DNA of 59,811 nt from a virus, in IMG/VR virus record IMGVR_UViG_3300042806_000334, positions 1 through 59,811 of that record. The stretch is one strand, 5' to 3'. The translations under genes were made by a program, and so were the position numbers. Below, one piece after another: positions 51,132 through 59,334 of this stretch; the first letter of the stretch is position 1, and each line of letters begins with the position of its first letter. The notes below the pieces were generated by a model. It ran no database searches and was not told the origin of the DNA. It worked only from the letters and a program-made list of their open reading frames with translations.

Positions 51132-52165
51132 GTTCGCAACAAGAACCACGAATGCTTTCAAACTACTCCGGTGACGAAGATATGATTCAAGCTTATAAAG
51201 ATGGCAAAGACTTATACGCTACCATCGCTAGTAGTGTTTATAAGAATGATTACTGGGATAACATGGAGTTCCGTCAAGATGGAACACCTAATCCAGAAGG
51301 TAAAAAGAGACGTAATGCCTGTAAAACACTTTTGTTAGGTATTATGTATGGTCAAGGTGTTACAGCTGTTGCTGAAAGCATTGGAAGCTCTATTCAAGAA
51401 GCCCAGTCTATTATTGATGGTTTCTATAACTCTTTCCCTAAAGTAAAGGGTTGGATGGATGAAACCACAGCCTTTGCCAAGAAAAATGGCTATGTAGAAG
51501 ACTTGTGGGGCAGAAGACGTAGATTGCCGGATATATCCTTACCTAGATTTGAAATATCCTATAATAATGCTTCAAAAGACCAATCCCCCTTTAATCCACT
51601 TCTTGGCACTGCTGATAGAAAACAAGATGATAAAGTCATTGCTCTCTTCTATAAAAAATTAGAAAATGCCAAATTTAAAAAAGAAGTTGATGCTGTAACT
51701 CAAGATGCAGCAAAATACGGTATTAAGATAAAGAATAATGGTGGTTTTATTGCTCAGGCAGAACGTCAGTGTGTTAATGCTAGAATCCAAGGTGGTTCGG
51801 CTACCATGACTAAGATTGCCATGAATAAACTCTTTAGAGATGAAGAGTTAAATAAGTTAGGGTTTAAATTACTTCTAACGGTGCATGATGAGTTAATTGG
51901 TGAATGCCCTAAAGAAAATGCAGATAAAGTAGCTAAAAGACTTACTTCTGTTATGAAGACCTGTATTGATGATGTTTCTTCTGTACCATTCAAATGTGAT
52001 GCTGATGTTAGTGAGCACTGGTACTATAACGATTATGTTAGCACATTAAAACAGGAGTATAAAAAGATACTTCCAAGCTTAAGCAAAGAGGATGCAATTC
52101 AACACATTATTTTAGAGCATACCGAAATGTCTCCAGAAGAAATTAGAAGAATACTCACTGAATAA
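51128..52165 (+). CDS. DNA polymerase family A, C-terminal palm/fingers fragment
   Basis: 345 residues from GTG 51128, reading SSQQEPRMLSNYSGDED (second half of motif A), KRRNACKTLLLGIMYGQG (motif B, fingers) and LLTVHDELIGECP (motif C with the second catalytic aspartate). GTG overlaps the TGA of the middle fragment as GTGA. Alone it lacks the motif A aspartate, so it can be active only if joined to, or assembled with, the upstream parts. Its sequence otherwise looks intact and conserved rather than decaying. Confidence 0.85.
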   Translation: MSSQQEPRMLSNYSGDEDMIQAYKDGKDLYATIASSVYKNDYWDNMEFRQDGTPNPEGKKRRNACKTLLLGIMYGQGVTAVAESIGSSIQEAQSIIDGFYNSFPKVKGWMDETTAFAKKNGYVEDLWGRRRRLPDISLPRFEISYNNASKDQSPFNPLLGTADRKQDDKVIALFYKKLENAKFKKEVDAVTQDAAKYGIKIKNNGGFIAQAERQCVNARIQGGSATMTKIAMNKLFRDEELNKLGFKLLLTVHDELIGECPKENADKVAKRLTSVMKTCIDDVSSVPFKCDADVSEHWYYNDYVSTLKQEYKKILPSLSKEDAIQHIILEHTEMSPEEIRRILTE

Positions 52166-52169
52166 GTTG

Positions 52170-52175
52170 TATAAT
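52170..52175 (+). promoter_or_regulatory. Class 2 promoter element before sliding clamp
   Basis: AAGTTGTATAATAAA starting just after the polymerase stop, 17 bases before ATG 52193; AAAGGA ribosome site between. Confidence 0.5.
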
Positions 52176-52192
52176 AAAGAAAGGACATAAAT

Positions 52193-53308
52193 ATGATTAT
52201 TCAAACAAAGTCGTTCCAAGAAAGCTGCAAAAAGATTTTAGAAGCTGTAGACACTAACATTTCATCTGTCGTTAATGAAACCTTAGAATTAGAAGCCAAC
52301 GGTAAGGTATTAAACTTAAACGTTACTAATAAGGAATACTATGTGTCTGTAAAGATGCCATTAGACATTGAAGTTAAGCTTCATGCTGTAGTTAATGCCC
52401 AGCTCTTCCTTAATCTTATCAGTAAAATAACCACAGGAACCTTGGAACTAGATGTTGTGGATAATACATTAGTTTTAAAAGCAAATGGTAACTATAAGAT
52501 ACCAATGATTTTTGATGACACTGAGATTGTTGAATTGCCTAAAATTAACATTGAAAATGTAACAAATACTTTCAGTATTAAAAACTCTATCTTACAATCT
52601 ATCCTTAAGTATAACACCAAGGAATTACTCAAGAATGGTGGTGCTTCCCCTGTTCAAAAACTCTTCTATATTGATGAAAAAGGTGCCATTACGTTTGCAA
52701 ACGGTGCATGTGTTAATAACTTTACACTAGACCAAAAGGTAGTTCTTACTTTAACTGAAAAGATTGTCAGACTGTTTAAACTATTTAAATCAGAATCTGT
52801 TAACTTTAACATGGGATTCGATGCACTTGAAAGCGGTGTTGTAGCCCAAAAGGTTTCTTTCTCTGATGACCAAGTAACTTTAACATCTATTATTACAACT
52901 AAAGAAGAGCTTGTCAATAAGTTCCCGGTTCAAGGAATTAGAAAATGGACTGAAGAAACCTATGACTACACTATTACGATTGACAGATTAACCTTATTAG
53001 AATCTATCAACAGATTGTCTTTATTCTCTAAAAACGGTTCAGACCTTGGTTCTACACACATGAGTTTTGGAGTTGATGGTGTAACAGTGTTGGACTCTAA
53101 AAAAGAAAACAATGAAGAAGTTAAGTATGTTAATAAAGTTGATAAATTAAAGAAACCATATGAAGCAAGTTTTGATACAAATGATTTAAAGTTAACTTTA
53201 GAAACATCTGAAGGACAGTATATTGTTGTATCTTTTGGGAATAACCGGGCAGCTGTCATTAAACGAAATGATATTAGTAACATTATTCCAGAGGTTCAAG
53301 CTAATTAA
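52193..53308 (+). CDS. DNA sliding clamp (DnaN-like)
   Basis: 371 residues, the size of bacterial beta clamps (about 366). Repeating beta-alpha units such as FQESCKKILEAVDTNI, TLELEANGKVLNLNVTN and a C-terminal YIVVSFGNNRAAVIKR end fit the three-domain clamp fold. No short motif proves it, but length, N-terminal KSFQESCKKI pattern and position directly after the polymerase support it. It would tether the phage polymerase to DNA. Confidence 0.72.
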   Translation: MIIQTKSFQESCKKILEAVDTNISSVVNETLELEANGKVLNLNVTNKEYYVSVKMPLDIEVKLHAVVNAQLFLNLISKITTGTLELDVVDNTLVLKANGNYKIPMIFDDTEIVELPKINIENVTNTFSIKNSILQSILKYNTKELLKNGGASPVQKLFYIDEKGAITFANGACVNNFTLDQKVVLTLTEKIVRLFKLFKSESVNFNMGFDALESGVVAQKVSFSDDQVTLTSIITTKEELVNKFPVQGIRKWTEETYDYTITIDRLTLLESINRLSLFSKNGSDLGSTHMSFGVDGVTVLDSKKENNEEVKYVNKVDKLKKPYEASFDTNDLKLTLETSEGQYIVVSFGNNRAAVIKRNDISNIIPEVQAN

Positions 53309-53310
53309 TT

Positions 53311-53778
53311 ATGTCCAAAGGAAAGCAATTTGAATTAGTTTTAAAGGAAGACTGGAAGGCAAGTATGCCAAATTCCAGCATTGATAGGTTATATGACTCT
53401 GTCAGTGGTTATAAGACTATATCAAACATTAGTGACTTCATTGGTTACAAGATGCCTTACATATTTTATTTAGAGGCCAAGACTATTAAAGGAAACACCT
53501 TCCCTTTCCAGAATCTTAGCCAGTATGAAAAGCTTTCGTCTAAAGTTGGAATAGAAGGTGTAAGAGCAGGAGTTGTAATATGGTTCTATGAACACGACCG
53601 TGTAATATACGTTCCCGTGTCAACCATTACTAAAATGATGACAGATGGTAAAAAATCAGTAAACATTACTACAATAGATACAGAAGGTTATAGATTTATA
53701 AATATACCTTCAGTTAAAAAAAGAGTGTTTATGACATCTGATTATAGTGTCCTTATGGCCACTAAGGAAGGAGAATAA
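53311..53778 (+). CDS. RecU-like Holliday junction resolvase
   Basis: 155 residues. N-terminal GKQFELVLKEDW, D44 in SDFIGYKMPYIFYLEAKTIKG with E56 and K58 forming the E-x-K of the nuclease core, and NLSQYEKL as the following helix. This matches RecU-type resolvases of low-GC Gram-positive bacteria and their phages. It would cut Holliday junctions during phage recombination or packaging, near the RecA/UvsX gene. Confidence 0.75.
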   Translation: MSKGKQFELVLKEDWKASMPNSSIDRLYDSVSGYKTISNISDFIGYKMPYIFYLEAKTIKGNTFPFQNLSQYEKLSSKVGIEGVRAGVVIWFYEHDRVIYVPVSTITKMMTDGKKSVNITTIDTEGYRFINIPSVKKRVFMTSDYSVLMATKEGE

Positions 53779-53779
53779 A

Positions 53780-54361
53780 GTGTCTGATACAATATTAACA
53801 GGATTAGATACGACTAAAGTAGAAAAAATATTAGCAGAAACAACTGTTAACGTTACCTACTTTAACAACGCTTGTGCTGAGGTAATCAAGAAATACAGTG
53901 AGCCTCTAGATAACTTAATGAGTGATTTATATGTTGAATGCATTAAAGACGGAAACGCAAATGTCAATACATTAAATAAATATTACTTAGAATTGTCTAA
54001 CATGGTTTACTTTATGATTGATAAGTTAGAGCAACTTGGTGTTTATGCAGATATGGCAAGAAGTGCTTCAAAGGAAGTCTATTCAAAGAGCTACCTATCA
54101 AATCAAGTCAAAGAAGCAGGCACAGGAAAGAATAAGACTACTGTTGCAGAGTTACAGGCTCAAGCTGAATTGTCTTCTCAATATGAATCTGTTGTGGCAT
54201 CTATCTATGACCATGCATATAAAGTGGTTAAAGGTAAATTACAAAGTGCCCAAGACATGATGAATACCTTGAGAAAGATTCTTACAGTAAAAGGAACTGA
54301 AATGCAATTGTCTTCATTCGGCCCACAACAAAATAGAAGTGGGTTTGACGGGAATGAATAA
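53780..54361 (+). CDS. Helical protein in recombination cluster
   Basis: 193 residues from GTG 53780, which has GGAGG-like ribosome sequence upstream; an in-frame GTG at 53747 would overlap the previous gene. Helical, with Lys/Glu-rich heptads and YDHAYKVVKGKLQSAQDMM near the C terminus. A recombination-mediator role like UvsY is possible given the UvsX/RecA gene two genes on, but no motif supports it directly. Confidence 0.6.
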   Translation: MSDTILTGLDTTKVEKILAETTVNVTYFNNACAEVIKKYSEPLDNLMSDLYVECIKDGNANVNTLNKYYLELSNMVYFMIDKLEQLGVYADMARSASKEVYSKSYLSNQVKEAGTGKNKTTVAELQAQAELSSQYESVVASIYDHAYKVVKGKLQSAQDMMNTLRKILTVKGTEMQLSSFGPQQNRSGFDGNE

Positions 54362-54741
54362 TGTACCACACGATTAATATACCGTTGTCAATTAGTTCAG
54401 ACTTGGTCCCTAATGTGGACATGGAATACGCATTTAACGTTTTAGAGAACCTGAATGATATTACACAGTACTTATTTGAAGAAGAGTATGGGATTAAGTA
54501 TCAATACTCTACATGGTATCTTCAGGATGGTGCAAGAGAATTTGTTAAAAACCTTGAAACACTATGGAACACAAAATCATTAGATGCATTTACTTTATAC
54601 ACAAAAGACCTCAAGTTTATAGAGTGGTTAAAAGAAAAGTATTACGAAGATGCTAAAGAGCAATATCTTATAGAAAACATTGTTTATTACGATTACGACT
54701 CAGATGAAGAAGATGAAAATATACTAAATCTGTATGAATAA
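54361..54741 (+). CDS. Unknown acidic protein
   Basis: 126 residues, beginning on the last base of the previous stop (TAATG). Aromatic-rich with a strongly acidic end (YDSDEEDENILNLYE). No family recognised; acidic C-terminal tails occur in proteins that bind SSB or replication partners. Confidence 0.55.
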   Translation: MYHTINIPLSISSDLVPNVDMEYAFNVLENLNDITQYLFEEEYGIKYQYSTWYLQDGAREFVKNLETLWNTKSLDAFTLYTKDLKFIEWLKEKYYEDAKEQYLIENIVYYDYDSDEEDENILNLYE

Positions 54742-54757
54742 CTTTATTAAAAAGTTG

Positions 54758-54763
54758 TATAAT
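54758..54763 (+). promoter_or_regulatory. Class 2 promoter element before recA/uvsX
   Basis: AAAAGTTGTATAATAAA 21 bases before ATG 54785; AAAGGAG ribosome site between. Confidence 0.55.
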
Positions 54764-54784
54764 AAATAGAAAAGGAGATTTATT

Positions 54785-55933
54785 ATGGGTGACTTATCGT
54801 CGGTATTAAAAGAAATAGGAAAGAAGTATGGAGAAAACGTTGTCAAGGTTGGAGTCGATGACTTAGCTATTGATGGTGTATTATCCCTAGGTTCCCCCAC
54901 ATTTGACTATTGTGTCTATGGTGGAATCCCTGAAGGCCGTATCATTGAATTAAGCGGTGCTGAAGGAAGCGGTAAAACCACTACAGCCTTTATGATTGCT
55001 GGTTCTTATCAGAAGGAAGAAATCAAACGTAACCCTAAGAAACCACGTTCTATTATCTTATTAGATAATGAAGGAACAGCTGACCCCATCTGGGCCAAGA
55101 AGTTGGGTTATAACATGGATGAAGATGCTAAAGTTCCTACCATCATCATTAGACCTGAAGGTCAAAACGCAGAACAAATCTTTGATATGGCATTAGACAT
55201 GTTAAAGACAGGTGAAGTTGGGTTAATGATATTTGACTCTATTGCTACCCTTGTTCCGATGCAAATTTCTGATGAGTCTATGGAAAAGAAGCAAATGGGT
55301 GGTATCTCAGTTGCCTTAACTAGATTCGCAAACACTGCCATCGGTCTATTACGTAAATACAAAGCAACTTTAATAGCAATTAACCAAGTTCGTGAAAACT
55401 TAAGTGGTTATGGTGACTTCTTATTGACTCCTGGCGGACGTGCTTGGAAACATGCTTGTTCATTACGATTGATGTTCAAACGTGGTGAGTTCTTTGATGA
55501 AGAAGGAAATAAACTCACTAAAGCAGCTGAGTCTCCAGCAGGTCATATCATTGAAGTAGCCGTGCTTAAAACTAAAGTCTGTAAGTGGGATAGAAAAGTA
55601 GGTTATATGCATCTTAACTATGTTAATGGTGTAGACTACCTAGAAGATACCATTGACGTTGCTACACACTTCGGTTATATTGATAATAGTATTCAAGGTT
55701 CTTATGGAATCACTGACCCTGACACAGGAGAAGTCTTAACAAAGATTCGTGGTAGAAAGAACCTTAAACCTTACTTCCTTGAAAATAAGAAGGTTTGGAA
55801 TAAGTTACATAAAAATGTTTATGATAAGTTATCAGCAAAAGATGAAACAAGCGTAACAGCCTTTAATAAAATGTTAGATGAAGATATTGAAAAGAAATTT
55901 GGTGTAGATTTAAAGAAAGAAGAGGCCGAATAA
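54785..55933 (+). CDS. RecA/UvsX-like recombinase
   Basis: 382 residues. Walker A GAEGSGKTTT (58-67), Walker B LMIFDSIATL, LIAINQVRENLSGYG (L2 region and signal) and LTPGGRAWKHACSLRL. These define the RecA/UvsX strand-exchange family. It drives recombination-dependent replication and repair together with SSB, RecU-like resolvase and the SNF2 helicase in this window. Strong AAAGGAG start. Confidence 0.92.
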   Translation: MGDLSSVLKEIGKKYGENVVKVGVDDLAIDGVLSLGSPTFDYCVYGGIPEGRIIELSGAEGSGKTTTAFMIAGSYQKEEIKRNPKKPRSIILLDNEGTADPIWAKKLGYNMDEDAKVPTIIIRPEGQNAEQIFDMALDMLKTGEVGLMIFDSIATLVPMQISDESMEKKQMGGISVALTRFANTAIGLLRKYKATLIAINQVRENLSGYGDFLLTPGGRAWKHACSLRLMFKRGEFFDEEGNKLTKAAESPAGHIIEVAVLKTKVCKWDRKVGYMHLNYVNGVDYLEDTIDVATHFGYIDNSIQGSYGITDPDTGEVLTKIRGRKNLKPYFLENKKVWNKLHKNVYDKLSAKDETSVTAFNKMLDEDIEKKFGVDLKKEEAE

Positions 55934-55934
55934 A

Positions 55935-56315
55935 ATGTCAGATTCATCTGTTAATAGAATTGTTTTCTTAAAAAGAAATTATCGTAGAGTTGAAGATTTA
56001 TACCTTCGTGTCTCCCAACAAATTCAACTGTTGATGGAAACTGGTTATGTATGTGTTGTATTTGAAATTAATGCCGGTGACGGTGCTATTATTCTAGAAT
56101 TTAATCCAAATGCTAAAAATGAAGACTTACAACAACCACATTGGTTATATCCAGATGAGGCAGAATATTTACGTAAGTATCAACGTGATGTAGATATTGA
56201 AAGACACAAAGATGAACTTAATGAGCTAGAATCTGAAAAGTATGATGAAGAAGACGAAGAAGAAATTGTTGCACCAATTAAAAAACCTAAAAAGAATAAT
56301 AAGGGAGATGCTTAA
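55935..56315 (+). CDS. Unknown protein with acidic tail
   Basis: 126 residues, start 1 base after recA stop. A folded N-terminal part (VCVVFEINAGDGAIILEFN) is followed by a highly acidic stretch (KYDEEDEEEIV) and a basic end KKPKKNNKGDA. No family recognised; translationally coupled to the nuclease gene downstream (ATG overlaps its stop). Confidence 0.55.
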   Translation: MSDSSVNRIVFLKRNYRRVEDLYLRVSQQIQLLMETGYVCVVFEINAGDGAIILEFNPNAKNEDLQQPHWLYPDEAEYLRKYQRDVDIERHKDELNELESEKYDEEDEEEIVAPIKKPKKNNKGDA

Positions 56316-56665
56316 TGGCTAAAGAAGGAACAACAAGATACTTTAGTGACTTACAAGAAAAGTCTGTATGCAAGCTACTTGGGTCTCAACAAGTATCTGG
56401 TTCCGGTTCTGGACACTTTCGTAAAGGAGATTGCGTTCATCGTAACGCATCTCTTTTAATTGAATGTAAAACAGTTGTCACTGATAAGGAATCAGTCTCT
56501 ATTAAAAAAGAATGGTTGACAAAGAATAAAGAAGAAGCATTTACGCAAAGACTTAGTAATGGTGTTATTGCATTTAACTTCGGACCAAATCAACCAAACT
56601 ACTTTGTTATCGATGAAAAGATGATGAAGTTTCTAACTGAGAAATTAGAAGAAGAAAATAAGTAA
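56315..56665 (+). CDS. PD-(D/E)XK-type nuclease (Holliday junction resolvase-like)
   Basis: 116 residues. SGSGHFRKGDCV supplies the conserved D with the preceding Gly/Ser loop, and LLIECKTVVTDKESVSIKKEWL the E-x-K and following helix. The C-terminal VIAFNFG strand completes the small resolvase-like fold. It is similar to phage nucleases annotated as Holliday junction resolvases and is in a recombination cluster. It may process branched DNA alongside the RecU-like enzyme. Confidence 0.75.
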   Translation: MAKEGTTRYFSDLQEKSVCKLLGSQQVSGSGSGHFRKGDCVHRNASLLIECKTVVTDKESVSIKKEWLTKNKEEAFTQRLSNGVIAFNFGPNQPNYFVIDEKMMKFLTEKLEEENK

Positions 56666-56674
56666 GGGGAAGCT

Positions 56675-57331
56675 ATGTCACATTTAATTGTTAATTTACC
56701 ATCTATCAATGTTTGGGTAAGAAAAGAATATCTTACTGATTTTAAACATGGTAAGGGCGAATTTGTAAGAGGAGTATGGATATCTGCTAAAAGCATTCCA
56801 GGTAGGGCATTCTATTTTGAAACGTACTTACCTGAATACGGTGCCATGTATGATAAGTTACCTATCTCTGCATTTGTATCAAGTCCTGTCACACCCACAC
56901 CTGATTTAAAGTTACCTGACTTACAATTCTGGAACTGTATGGATTATGGCATTACCGTGTTGAGAAAATCTTTTATTAGCTCAATGGACTTTGAGTTGTA
57001 TACACGTTCAGGAGCTAAAATGAAAGGTTCTTATCTATTTACTCTTGACAATTATCACGGGGATGTTAATATGATAGATACTAACACTTCAGAAAAGCCT
57101 GATGAACACAAATCTCACAACGTAATACAATTAGCAAATGGTCAGTTCGCAATCTATCCAAACAATAGAATGAGAATTTATGACTTAAGTTTAACACCAG
57201 AGAAACCATTAAAACCTGATTTTAAAGTTTCTACACAAATGTATCAAGTAGAGAATGGATTAGATTGGAAGAGATTAGGCGATACAGACGAATATTTCTG
57301 GAAGAACTCTGACGAAGATTTTGAAAAGTAA
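56675..57331 (+). CDS. Conserved-type phage protein of unknown function
   Basis: 218 residues. Beta-rich, Pro-rich; RKEYLTDFKHGKGEFVRGVW, then GRAFYFETYLPEYGAMYDKLP and a WKNSDEDFEK end. I recall similar unassigned proteins in phages next to recombination genes; no function is known to me. Last gene of the recombination operon. Confidence 0.6.
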   Translation: MSHLIVNLPSINVWVRKEYLTDFKHGKGEFVRGVWISAKSIPGRAFYFETYLPEYGAMYDKLPISAFVSSPVTPTPDLKLPDLQFWNCMDYGITVLRKSFISSMDFELYTRSGAKMKGSYLFTLDNYHGDVNMIDTNTSEKPDEHKSHNVIQLANGQFAIYPNNRMRIYDLSLTPEKPLKPDFKVSTQMYQVENGLDWKRLGDTDEYFWKNSDEDFEK

Positions 57332-57340
57332 ACAAAAGTG

Positions 57341-57369
57341 TTGACAAGCTAAAGACAGTATGATATACT
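57341..57369 (+). promoter_or_regulatory. Class 1 promoter
   Basis: TTGACA (57341-57346), 17-base spacer, TATACT (57364-57369), TGA extension. Precedes a GGAGG site and the gene at 57393. Confidence 0.82.
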
Positions 57370-57392
57370 TTAGTTACAACGGAGGAAAAATC

Positions 57393-57755
57393 ATGTTGGA
57401 AAACTTAGTAGACAAATGCCGTCAGCTCCAAATGCAACAAGAGAAACTTGAAGAAGAAGTTAAAGCACTTAAGTCTCAAATCTCTGAGCAAATGGTAAAA
57501 GAAGGTTTAGAAAAGTATATCTCACCGTCTGGGGTGTTGGCACAACTTTCTGAAAAAGAAACCTTCAAATACTTAGACGAAGCAGCTATGGTTGCTTGGT
57601 GCGAAAGTAATAACCACCCAGAATACGTCCAAAAGAAGATTGTAACTACAGAGCTAAATAAAGAGTTGAAGAAGGGAATGTCCTTGACCGAGGCCTTAAA
57701 ACCCAACTTCACACGCACTGTAGCACAAGTCCTTACTGTTAAAGATAGTAAGTAA
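57393..57755 (+). CDS. Coiled-coil protein with small C-terminal domain
   Basis: 120 residues. ATG 57393 follows a GGAGG site; an upstream in-frame start at 57360 would lie within the promoter region. N-terminal coiled coil (QLQMQQEKLEEEVKALKSQI) and a helical C-terminal domain. Independent class 1 promoter suggests early expression. Function unknown. Confidence 0.6.
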   Translation: MLENLVDKCRQLQMQQEKLEEEVKALKSQISEQMVKEGLEKYISPSGVLAQLSEKETFKYLDEAAMVAWCESNNHPEYVQKKIVTTELNKELKKGMSLTEALKPNFTRTVAQVLTVKDSK

Positions 57756-57765
57756 GGACAACCAT

Positions 57766-58148
57766 GGGCCTGTCATGGTTTCGCTTAGCACATCAGAGCC
57801 TCAACTGCATCGGTTGGTCACCTAAAACCAAAAAAACAATAACTGCTAAATCTTTATTTAGCCGAGTCTCAGCCTTCTTCAGCAACTTGTTTGCTCCTGT
57901 AATGGCCCTTAGCTACTAACAAACCTGTAGCGACTCCGAAGACCTGTGATGTCTAGTAACAGCAATCTTCGTAATATCTAGACTGGCAGAAGTTGACTTA
58001 GTAGTTTCTCATCCTTCTGCGAGAAACAGAAACTAAGAAGACACAGTTATCGTCCATTATGATTGTGTCTCCACCTAAAGTGGAACAAGATGTAGATGTT
58101 GTGGTAAAGAGTGTTAATACAGGGGTTCGACTCCCCTCAGGTCCACCA
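57766..58148 (+). ncRNA. ssrA: Transfer-messenger RNA (tmRNA)
   Basis: 383 bases. Acceptor GGGCCTG pairs with CAGGTCC plus A and encoded CCA, with G3-U70, the alanine identity. D-like CATGGTTTCG and T arm AGGGG/CCCCT are present. TTAGCAC (57784) pairs with GTGTTAA near the 3' end (P2). Three H-type pseudoknots follow the tag: CGAAGA/TCTTCG with GTCTAG/CTAGAC, CAGAAG/CTTCTG with GTTTCTC/GAGAAAC, and AGACACA/TGTGTCT. Resume codon GCT at 57845; a 24-codon tag starts AKSLF and ends PVMALSY, with TAA (57917) in the loop of the GCTAC/GTAGC hairpin. The tag end is not the usual LAA. It rescues stalled ribosomes by adding the tag. Confidence 0.95.
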
Positions 58149-58149
58149 T

Positions 58150-58226
58150 CGCCAGTTGGAGAAGTGGCTTAACTCACTACCCTTTCACGGTAGCATTCAT
58201 GGGTTCGAATCCCATACTGGTGACCA
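58150..58226 (+). tRNA. tRNA-Glu(TTC)
   Basis: Acceptor CGCCAGT/ACTGGTG, discriminator A, encoded CCA; anticodon stem CTACC/GGTAG with loop CTTTCAC (anticodon TTC); T stem ATGGG/CCCAT. It starts 2 bases after the tmRNA, so both are likely processed from one transcript. Confidence 0.9.
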
Positions 58227-58243
58227 AAATTATTAAATAGTTG

Positions 58244-58249
58244 TATAAT
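58244..58249 (+). promoter_or_regulatory. Class 2 promoter element
   Basis: ATAGTTGTATAATA 21 bases before ATG 58271, with GGAGGT ribosome site between. Confidence 0.5.
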
Positions 58250-58270
58250 ATATTGCATGGAGGTAAAAAT

Positions 58271-58966
58271 ATGCTAACAGAAGAACAAATCAAACAAAAC
58301 AAAGAAAAGTTCATTGAATTGGTTAAATCCATCTCAATTGAAGGGGCCAACATTGATGGTCTTATTTCCTTTTTAGAGGGGAGTGATTTCTTTAATGCAC
58401 CAGCATCTACTCAGTACCATTCATCCTTTAAAGGTGGTTTATGCCAACACTCTTTAAATGTTTATTCTAATCTTACGAAGATTGTTAATACTTTTGCCAC
58501 TGAACACACGGTTATTACATCTACAACTGAAGATGGTATTGAAACAGAGGAAAATATTGTTAAGCCCAAATACTCATCAGACACTCTAAAGATTGTCGGA
58601 TTGCTTCATGACCTATCAAAAGTAAATTTCTATGAGAAGTATGTTCAAAATAAAAAGGTTTACTCACCAAACGGTAGTAAGCATGATGAGTTGGGTAACT
58701 ATGACTGGGTGTCTGTAGAGTCCTATAAGGTCATTGATGCCAAAGATAGAATGATTGCAGGAAGCAAGGGTATGAACTCTTTCTTACTTGTAAGCAGATT
58801 TATCCCTTTAGAACATGAAGAAGTTATTGCTCTTGTTAATCAGTATGCTGGAAGTGACAAATCCGAAAACACAGAAGATTTACCTTCCATATTAAACAAA
58901 TATAACTTAGCTGTTTATCTTCATATGGCAGATACTATTTCTACTTATTGCACGGAAAAAGTATAA
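58271..58966 (+). CDS. HD-domain phosphohydrolase
   Basis: 231 residues from ATG 58271, chosen for the GGAGGT site 5-10 bases upstream. CQHSLNVYSNL supplies the first His, LLHDLSKVNFYE the central HD pair, and a later His and Asp (HEEVIALV, HMADTIS) complete the set. HD enzymes hydrolyse nucleotides or nucleic-acid derivatives; the phage substrate is unknown. Stop overlaps the next start (TAATG). Confidence 0.78.
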   Translation: MLTEEQIKQNKEKFIELVKSISIEGANIDGLISFLEGSDFFNAPASTQYHSSFKGGLCQHSLNVYSNLTKIVNTFATEHTVITSTTEDGIETEENIVKPKYSSDTLKIVGLLHDLSKVNFYEKYVQNKKVYSPNGSKHDELGNYDWVSVESYKVIDAKDRMIAGSKGMNSFLLVSRFIPLEHEEVIALVNQYAGSDKSENTEDLPSILNKYNLAVYLHMADTISTYCTEKV

Positions 58967-59331
58967 TGAACAAGTTAATTAAAAATGAACTAAACAAAGT
59001 CTCAGTTGCTGACCTTTCAAACTATGACAAAAGTAAAGGTGAGTTTTTAATTCCACGCATACGTAAGATTAGATTAGAAGAAAACTCTTATTACATTATT
59101 AAACTAGACCCGATGTTATTAAATCCTGGTGAAATGTCTGTGCTATCTTCCAATTGGAACCACGGAACATTTCCACCCCACAAGTACTTAAAGATTGACG
59201 TATCAAAGATTCTAGGTAAGATGGTCAAAGTAAACAGTATTGCCTATGACTATGATAACAAGCAAGATTTAAGCAGTGCATGGTCAGGTTGGTTGCCTAT
59301 TGAACAAGTTGAAGTGTTAGAAAAGATTTAA
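58966..59331 (+). CDS. Unknown protein
   Basis: 121 residues from ATG 58966, coupled to the HD gene by a TAATG overlap. RIRKIRLEENSYYIIKLDPMLL and NWNHGTFPPHKYLKIDVSK are conspicuous. Beta-rich, no recognised family. Confidence 0.6.
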   Translation: MNKLIKNELNKVSVADLSNYDKSKGEFLIPRIRKIRLEENSYYIIKLDPMLLNPGEMSVLSSNWNHGTFPPHKYLKIDVSKILGKMVKVNSIAYDYDNKQDLSSAWSGWLPIEQVEVLEKI

Positions 59332-59334
59332 CTT

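Noticed and set aside
53747-53779. Upstream GTG at 53747 as the start of the helical recombination-cluster gene
   Set aside because: It would overlap the RecU-like gene by 32 bases; GTG 53780 has a good ribosome site immediately upstream.
691-57718. Many open frames on the minus strand and in alternative + frames (for example 2580-3077, 18888-19274, 52966-53283)
   Set aside because: Each lies opposite or inside a well-supported gene, shows Ser/Leu-rich translations typical of antisense frames, and has no ribosome site or domain.
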